NCBI GenBank assembly: GCA_934270345.1
Contig: CAKQPT010000052.1
Location: 1 to 9,834, forward strand
DNA from: an uncultured Oribacterium sp.
GTDB taxonomy: Bacteria > Bacillota > Clostridia > Lachnospirales > Lachnospiraceae
Direction of reading: 5' to 3'
Length of the DNA stretch: 9,834 nt
The notes under the pieces are model-generated. The model saw nothing but the letters and a program-made list of their open reading frames with translations. It made no database searches and had not been told where the DNA came from. Below are positions 6,214 through 9,834 of the stretch, one piece after another (position 1 is the stretch's first letter; every line of letters starts with the position of its first letter). A program made the position numbers and the translations under genes.

Positions 6214-7410
6214 TTAATTCAGTTTATCAAGGATCGAGTGCCCGATGGTGCCGTCCGGCATGGCGATGCCGAAGTTGTCGGTGATGGTGGAGCCGATCAC
6301 GGCGAAGCTGTCGGCCTCCGCAAGCGCGCCCGGTGTCTGCATTGACGGCGAGTACGCGAGGAACGGCACCTTCTCTCTCGTGTGGTCGGTGCCTGTATAG
6401 GTCGGGTCGTTGCCGTGGTCCGCGGTGATGATCAGGAGATCGTCGTCCCGGAGCGTGCCCAGCAGCTCGCCGAGCTTCACATCGAAGCGCTCGAGCTCCT
6501 CGCCGTAGCCGACCACGTTGCGGCGGTGGCCCCAGAGTGCGTCGAAATCCACCAGGTTCACGAAGCAGAGACCCTCGAAATCACGCTGCGCAATCTCGAT
6601 CGTCTGCTCCATGCCGTGCACCGAACTCTTCGACTTGTTGGACTCCGTGAGGCCCTGGCCGTCGAAGATGTCGAAGATCTTGCCGACGGAAATCACGCTG
6701 AGCCCCGCATCCTTCAGTGCATCGAGCGCCGTTCTGCCGTACGGCTTCAGCGCATAATCGTGTCGGTTGCTCGTGCGTTTGAACTCGCCCTTCTTCCGAC
6801 CCACATACGGGCGGGCGATGACACGGCCGACCTTCCACTCGTCCTTCATCGTGATCTCGCGGGCGATCTCACAGCAGCGGTACAGCTCGTCAAGCCCGAA
6901 GGTCTCTTCATTGCCGCAGATCTGCAGCACCGAATCCGCCGAGGTGTAGACGATCATGTGTCCCGTCGCGATCTCCTCCTCACCGAGCTCGTCGAGGATC
7001 TCTGTGCCGCTGGCCGCCTTGTTGCCAATGATCACACGTCCGGTTCTGCGGGAGAGCTCGTCGATCAGCTCCTGCGGGAAGCCGTGCTCCGTAAAGGTCT
7101 TGAACGGCTTCGTGATGTGCAGCCCCATCATCTCCCAGTGCCCCGTCATCGTGTCCTTGCCATTGCTCGCCTCGCGCAGCTGTCCGTAGTACGCAAGCGG
7201 CTTCTCCGCCGGCGCGACACCATGAAGGCTCTTCAGATTCGCCATGCCGAGCTTCTGCAGATTCGGAATCTGCAGCGCATCGAAATGCGCCGCGATGTGG
7301 CCGAGCGTATCTGCCCCCGCATCACCGAACGCCGCGGCATCCGGCATTGGCCCGACCCCCAGCGAATCGATCACAATCGTAAATACTCTTCTATATTTCT
7401 TTGCGTCCAT
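6214..7410 (-). CDS. deoB: Phosphopentomutase
   Basis: Cytoplasmic, manganese-dependent alkaline-phosphatase-superfamily enzyme that moves phosphate between C1 and C5 of (deoxy)ribose, feeding DeoC. The 398 residues fit the Firmicute form. Metal ligands are recognisable: Asp15 (VIDSLGVG), Asp290 and His295 ([11 protein letters not shown]), Asp331-His332 (TADHGND) and His343 (GTDHTRE). The active-site threonine is in [12 protein letters not shown] (Thr87 or Thr89), and Asp159 in [10 protein letters not shown]. The ATG at 7410 is chosen because AAGGAGG lies 7 bases upstream; ATG 7416 is too close to the site and an upstream TTG (7449) lacks one. First gene of the deoBC operon, with its own promoter and a hairpin leader. 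Confidence 0.97.
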   Translation of the reverse strand: MDAKKYRRVFTIVIDSLGVGPMPDAAAFGDAGADTLGHIAAHFDALQIPNLQKLGMANLKSLHGVAPAEKPLAYYGQLREASNGKDTMTGHWEMMGLHITKPFKTFTEHGFPQELIDELSRRTGRVIIGNKAASGTEILDELGEEEIATGHMIVYTSADSVLQICGNEETFGLDELYRCCEIAREITMKDEWKVGRVIARPYVGRKKGEFKRTSNRHDYALKPYGRTALDALKDAGLSVISVGKIFDIFDGQGLTESNKSKSSVHGMEQTIEIAQRDFEGLCFVNLVDFDALWGHRRNVVGYGEELERFDVKLGELLGTLRDDDLLIITADHGNDPTYTGTDHTREKVPFLAYSPSMQTPGALAEADSFAVIGSTITDNFGIAMPDGTIGHSILDKLN

Positions 7411-7440
7411 ACGCATACCTCCTTCGATCGTCGTGTATGA

Positions 7441-7486
7441 TTTTTTCAAGATCAGGGATCTTAAAAAATATATTCCGATTATAGCA
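7441..7486 (-). promoter_or_regulatory. deoBC promoter and 5' leader hairpin
   Basis: The minus strand has an extended -10 element TGCTATAAT (TATAAT at 7483-7478) with only a weak -35. About 9 bases further, the predicted transcript begins with an inverted repeat: TTTTTTAAGATC (7468-7457) against GATCTT-G-AAAAAA (7453-7441), loop CCT, one bulged base. No U-run follows, so it is not a terminator. It could stabilise the 5' end or be an operator for a deoxyribonucleoside-responsive repressor, but no such regulator is in the window. Confidence 0.55.
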
Positions 7487-7520
7487 GATATGACAGCGAT
7501 GCGCAGTAACTCTCCGCGAG

Positions 7521-7607
7521 AGTTTATGGGGTCTGCCCCATAAACTCCCGTTTAGATTCTCTTTAGAAAAATTTAATGGGGTCAGACCCCATTACGAAAT
7601 TCTTAAG
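7521..7607 (-). repeat. REP-like composite element, copy D
   Basis: An 87-base copy between the deoB promoter and the vapC stop. P1 (7521-7546) has lost one A in its second arm (GGGGTCTGCCCC). The spacer reads GTTTAGATTCTCTTTAG, P2 is TAATGGGGTC-A-GACCCCATTA, and the tail is ACGAAATTCTTAAG. It shares the following ATGCGCG with copy E, so these two may be the closest relatives or the element extends a little further. Confidence 0.9.
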
Positions 7608-7631
7608 ATGCGCGAAAAAAGCAGTATCGCA

Positions 7632-8033
7632 TTACTTTGTCCAGTCTTCCACTTCCAGTTCGTTCACCCGGAAGAACTCTCTGGTATTATTCGTCACTAG
7701 AATCAGCCCTCGCGATCTTGCGTGGCCGGCGATCAGCATATCCATCGGACCGATCGGCGTTCCCTTTCGTTCCAGGTCCGCACGAACTGCCCCATATTCC
7801 TCTGCAGCTTCACTATCAAATGGCAGAATCGAAATGGCGGATAAGAACAGCGTGATCGCCGCACGGTTACGCTCTACTGCCTGACTCTTCTCAACACCAT
7901 GCATCAGCTCCCCATACGTAATGGTGGAAATGCACATGTCGTCCGGTTCATGCCGCAGAAAAGCCTTTATCACTTCTGGCGGCTTATGCTTGATCGTGTA
8001 GATACAGATATTTGTATCCAGCATATACTTCAT
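7632..8033 (-). CDS. vapC: VapC-type PIN-domain toxin ribonuclease
   Basis: A 133-residue PIN-domain protein; VapC toxins are metal-dependent endoribonucleases, often cutting tRNA or rRNA. Conserved acids are Asp6 (YMLDTNICIY), Glu42 (ITYGELMHGVEKS) and Asp98 (IGPMDMLIAGHAR), followed by the TNNTREF motif (114-120) and a C-terminal ELEVEDW strand. Length is typical and no active-site residue is missing, so it appears intact. Its ATG overlaps the vapB stop (8030-8033), indicating translational coupling. The short gap to copy D holds only an ATGCG/CGCAT inverted repeat around six A and no convincing terminator. Confidence 0.93.
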   Translation of the reverse strand: MKYMLDTNICIYTIKHKPPEVIKAFLRHEPDDMCISTITYGELMHGVEKSQAVERNRAAITLFLSAISILPFDSEAAEEYGAVRADLERKGTPIGPMDMLIAGHARSRGLILVTNNTREFFRVNELEVEDWTK

Positions 8034-8260
8034 ATTGCGTCCCGCTCCTGTACTACCGGCTGATTCCTGCCATCACACATGAAGTCATCTGAAAACAGTT
8101 CCAGACTACTCAGGAAACCCGCCCACTTATGATCCTTCGGCATCAGTATAACGACGTCACCGACTTTATTGATTGCCACCTCTTCACCATCGAAGCGACA
8201 TTCCTTCGGAAGCCGAACCGCCTGACTACGACCATTTTCAAACAATTTTGCTGTCATCAT
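8030..8260 (-). CDS. vapB: VapB-type antitoxin with AbrB/SpoVT fold
   Basis: A 76-residue antitoxin. Residues 3-45 (AKLFENGRSQAVRLPKECRF, then EVAINKVGDVVILMP) form the swapped-hairpin DNA-binding domain. The C-terminal WAGFLSSLELFSDDFM stretch is the part expected to wrap around VapC and block its active site. Two ATG codons (8260, 8257) follow AGGAGGTGAGGT; either is possible. It is the first gene of the vapBC operon and is expected to repress its own promoter through the palindrome immediately upstream. Confidence 0.92.
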   Translation of the reverse strand: MMTAKLFENGRSQAVRLPKECRFDGEEVAINKVGDVVILMPKDHKWAGFLSSLELFSDDFMCDGRNQPVVQERDAI

Positions 8261-8281
8261 GGTACCTCACCTCCTTATGCC

Positions 8282-8313
8282 CTTAGTATATACCATGGTA
8301 TATACTAAGTCGA
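8282..8313 (-). promoter_or_regulatory. vapBC promoter inside a perfect 28-base palindrome
   Basis: The palindrome 8282-8309 has 14-base arms CTTAGTATATACCA and TGGTATATACTAAG with no spacer or mismatch. On the minus strand TCGACT (8313-8308, 4 of 6 to consensus) and TATACT (8290-8285) form a promoter with a 17-base spacer, so the palindrome covers the spacer and the -10 box. This is the expected arrangement of an autorepressed toxin-antitoxin operator. The left -35 half overlaps the last two codons of the upstream small gene. Confidence 0.75.
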
Positions 8314-8457
8314 GTTATTCTTATTCAGGCCTGTACTTTCCTTCAATCTGGCACTGAGGCTTTCAAATGCATCGTCAATCTTTACACCACGTCCAGCTTT
8401 TGCCTCTTCCAGCCCTGCTTCCATTCTCTGGTCAAATTCTGTCTTAGTCTTAGTCAT
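8305..8457 (-). CDS. Small antitoxin-like protein, 50 residues
   Basis: A short frame starts at ATG 8457, after GGGAGG (8468-8463) with 5-base spacing, and ends with TAG at 8305. The product begins MTKTKTEFDQRMEAGLEEAK and continues AGRGVKIDDAFESLSARLKE, then STGLNKNNST. The GLEEAKAGRGVKIDDAFESL part resembles the C-terminal toxin-binding region of RelB/ParD-like antitoxins (pattern xxAGxxxDxDEAFxxL). The N-terminal DNA-binding half is absent, so it could be a minimal antitoxin, a relic, or an unrelated small protein. It begins 12 bases after the transposase stop and its own stop lies inside the vapBC palindrome, so it may be co-transcribed with either neighbour. No toxin partner follows. Confidence 0.7.
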   Translation of the reverse strand: MTKTKTEFDQRMEAGLEEAKAGRGVKIDDAFESLSARLKESTGLNKNNST

Positions 8458-8469
8458 CGTTTCCTCCCT

Positions 8470-9069
8470 TCACACTGGAAGCCACATTTCATCTTCCTTC
8501 ATCTCCGTCTGGATCGCCTCTTCGTCCTCCTGGTACTGCGCCTGCGCCTCCACCAGTTCACGATATTCCGCTGCACCCTCCGCAAAATACGACAGGGTTT
8601 TGTCCGGGTTCACGATGCCATCATTCCACATATCCATGATCGTGATATATGAGCTCCAGCGGTACTGCTCCGGCCGGTCCACGATCTTCGCCTTCACCGG
8701 ATTCAGGTGGATGTAGCGACTCGTCTGCAGGAAATAGCCATCTGTTTTCACCAGACAGGACACATAGCGCCCCTCGAAAACATGCCCCTTGTAGCCGTAG
8801 CGCCGGTTGTAAAACATCGCGTACTTCTCGGCGAGTCCCTTCATAAAGAATCCGATTTCAATGTCTCCAGTTTCGACCAGGAGATGAAAGTGGTTGTTCA
8901 TCAGACAGTATGCGTGAATCCGGCACCCCTTCATCTCCGCCTCGTGCTCCAGGATCTGCAGAAATATCTGAAAATCCATCTCATCCTGAAAAATCACCTG
9001 TCTGCGAATCCCTCGTTCCATCAGATGATAGGTCGCGCCCGGATACCACTCACGTAGTTTTCTAGCCAT
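8470..9069 (-). CDS. REP-associated tyrosine transposase (RAYT, Y1/HUH family)
   Basis: A 199-residue single-strand DNA transposase-like protein of the IS200-like Y1 superfamily; such RAYTs process REP palindromes and have no flanking insertion-sequence ends. Seen here: the N-terminal WYPGATYHLMERGIRR (8-23), the HUH motif H60-F61-H62 in MNNHFHLLVE, a candidate catalytic tyrosine in the helix LAEKYAMFYNRR (Tyr83 or Tyr87), then GHVFEGRY (96-102) and the hallmark SRYIHLNPVKAKIV (117-130). The C-terminus is acidic. ATG 9069 is chosen because GAGGTG lies 4 bases upstream; a TTG at 9081 lies inside that site. All motifs look intact. Palindromic repeats in the window are plausible substrates. Confidence 0.9.
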   Translation of the reverse strand: MARKLREWYPGATYHLMERGIRRQVIFQDEMDFQIFLQILEHEAEMKGCRIHAYCLMNNHFHLLVETGDIEIGFFMKGLAEKYAMFYNRRYGYKGHVFEGRYVSCLVKTDGYFLQTSRYIHLNPVKAKIVDRPEQYRWSSYITIMDMWNDGIVNPDKTLSYFAEGAAEYRELVEAQAQYQEDEEAIQTEMKEDEMWLPV

Positions 9070-9132
9070 AAAACACCTCAAAAAGCAATTAATATTTTAT
9101 CAAATGAACTCAGGTACTATCTGTCACCTAAA

Positions 9133-9221
9133 CAGGACATTTTCTGAAAATCAGTTCACCAAACGGATTGACTTCACAGGACAATCCTTGAAAATTTGTC
9201 CGCCAAACGGGGAGCGCTTCA
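9133..9221. repeat. 44-base tandem repeat upstream of the RAYT gene
   Basis: Two imperfect direct units start at 9133 and 9177, each beginning CAGGACA, with TGAAAAT in the middle and CCAAACGG then CTTCA near the end. The second unit has GGACAA and TTGTCC as a 6-base inverted repeat around TTGAAAAT; the first has a decayed version. It lies 50-150 bases upstream of the transposase start and differs in sequence from the GGGGTC palindromes. Confidence 0.7.
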
Positions 9222-9294
9222 TCTGCATCCGGAATGTGGGGAACGAAAATCTTCCGCGTCCACACTGCTGGGCACAGTATAGTGTTGACTGTCC

Positions 9295-9318
9295 GGATTC
9301 ATGGCAGATCATGAATCC
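9295..9318. repeat. Perfect 9-base inverted repeat
   Basis: GGATTCATG (9295-9303) and CATGAATCC (9310-9318) form a perfect stem with a 6-base loop. No T-run follows on either strand, so it is not an intrinsic terminator. It sits in the gene-free region 9082-9546, where I see no credible coding sequence. Confidence 0.5.
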
Positions 9319-9546
9319 GTAGTAATGGTTGTCATAGGGAAAGAAAAGCGTCATTGATGCTAAGGTCTACCACGGAGCAGAACTCCAGATGGTAACACGG
9401 TCAACCTGTTCATCCGCTCAACGACTCTAAAGAATATACGCTCATTCTACCATGAAGTTTCCGAAATTGGTATGGTCGTCAAACAGACTATATTCCCCGG
9501 TTAACCGCACGATTTTCCGTCGTTTCCCAAAATCACTTTATAAAAA

Positions 9547-9634
9547 ATTAATGGGGTCTGACCCCATAAACTCCAGTTTAGATTCTGTTTAGAAAAATTT
9601 AATGGGGTCTGCCCCCCATTACGAAATTCTTAAG
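9547..9634 (-). repeat. REP-like composite element, copy E
   Basis: An 88-base copy. P1 (from 9547) has lost the outer AGTT of its left arm but keeps ATGGGGTC-T-GACCCCAT and TAAACT. The spacer is GTTTAGATTCTGTTTAG, and P2 is altered to GGGGTCTGCCCCCC, with the central base of P1 type. The tail ACGAAATTCTTAAG and the next ATGCGCG match copy D. It is the only full copy not directly beside an identified gene end. Confidence 0.88.
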
Positions 9635-9729
9635 ATGCGCGCCTGTGGTGCGGCTGTGGCGCGAGCTGCCATGCGTGAGTTATGACTGCATGCTATGAAA
9701 AGTCAGCAAAATAAAAGGACAGCCCATCA

Positions 9730-9824
9730 CCAATGTCATTAAGTTAAGATGACAAACGAAAGATCTCTATACCAGAAATGGTATAGGGGTCTTTTTTTAC
9801 GGCAAAAAACGCTTGACACAAGCG
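9730..9824 (+). mobile_element. Possible end of an insertion element, facing right out of the window
   Basis: The plus strand reads CCAATGTC (9730-9737), a word ending TTAA, a terminator (9761-9798) and TTGACA (9813-9818), mirroring 138-58 on the minus strand. TGTCAT (9734-9739) and ATGACA (9749-9754) form a small inverted repeat, and CGCTTG-ACA-CAAGCG (9810-9824) another around the TTGACA. I infer a shared mobile-element end whose transposase would lie beyond the window; the family is not identifiable. Confidence 0.35.
9761..9798 (+). terminator. Rho-independent terminator, plus strand
   Basis: AGATCTCTATACC (9761-9773) pairs with GGTATAGGGGTCT (9780-9792) over 13 bases including two G-U pairs, followed by seven T. 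No plus-strand gene precedes it in the window, which supports a role as an insulating terminator at the edge of a mobile element. Confidence 0.75.
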
Positions 9825-9834
9825 ACAGAATGTG

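Noticed and set aside
6382..7440. 352-residue plus-strand frame opposite deoB
   Set aside because: It is a shadow of an intact phosphopentomutase with all catalytic residues.
8470..9069. Complete IS200/IS605 insertion sequence
   Set aside because: The HNPVKA-type C-terminal motif and single-copy setting among cellular genes fit a RAYT, and I see no matching left and right ends immediately flanking the gene.
9151..9354. 67-residue minus-strand frame upstream of the RAYT
   Set aside because: Its C-terminal third runs through the 44-base tandem repeat, there is no ribosome site, and nothing is recognisable.

Overview
This window looks like chromosomal DNA from a GC-rich member of the Clostridia, most likely Lachnospiraceae or a relative. 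I infer that from the gene types, the strong AGGAGG-type ribosome binding sites and the GC-rich, C/G-ending codons; it is not proven. Every gene I accept lies on the minus strand, so transcription runs from high to low coordinates. The plus-strand reading frames are shadows.

Layout from right to left, in the direction of transcription. The right edge (9730-9834) holds a terminator-plus-TTGACA module that may be the end of a mobile element. A REP-like composite repeat follows (9547-9634), then about 450 bases with no gene except a 44-base tandem repeat (9133-9221). Next come a RAYT-type Y1/HUH transposase (8470-9069), a 50-residue antitoxin-like gene (8305-8457), and a vapB-vapC toxin-antitoxin pair (8260-7632) whose promoter sits in a perfect 28-base palindrome. 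Then follow the deoxyribose-phosphate operon deoB-deoC (7410-5529), a CitMHS-family transporter (5223-3823), an SDR oxidoreductase with an orphan HicB-like protein downstream (3552-2451), a two-HTH protein of unknown function (2365-1589), and a HAD phosphatase/phosphomutase-like protein (1112-444). The left edge (58-138) holds a second terminator-plus-TTGACA module facing outward, the mirror image of the one on the right.

Together, DeoB converts (deoxy)ribose-1-phosphate to the 5-phosphate and DeoC cleaves deoxyribose-5-phosphate to acetaldehyde and glyceraldehyde-3-phosphate, a nucleoside salvage and catabolism route. The other metabolic genes are single or paired units with no obvious shared pathway. 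VapBC, HicB, the small antitoxin-like gene and the RAYT give the region an accessory character.

The most striking signal is a composite palindromic repeat of about 88 bases, present in four near-identical copies plus one half copy. Three of the four full copies sit exactly between minus-strand transcription units, and the same window encodes a REP-associated tyrosine transposase. A second, unrelated periodic repeat (about 42-45 bases) fills the gap upstream of the HAD gene. The two window edges carry homologous outward-facing modules, so the region may be bracketed by two copies of the same insertion element.
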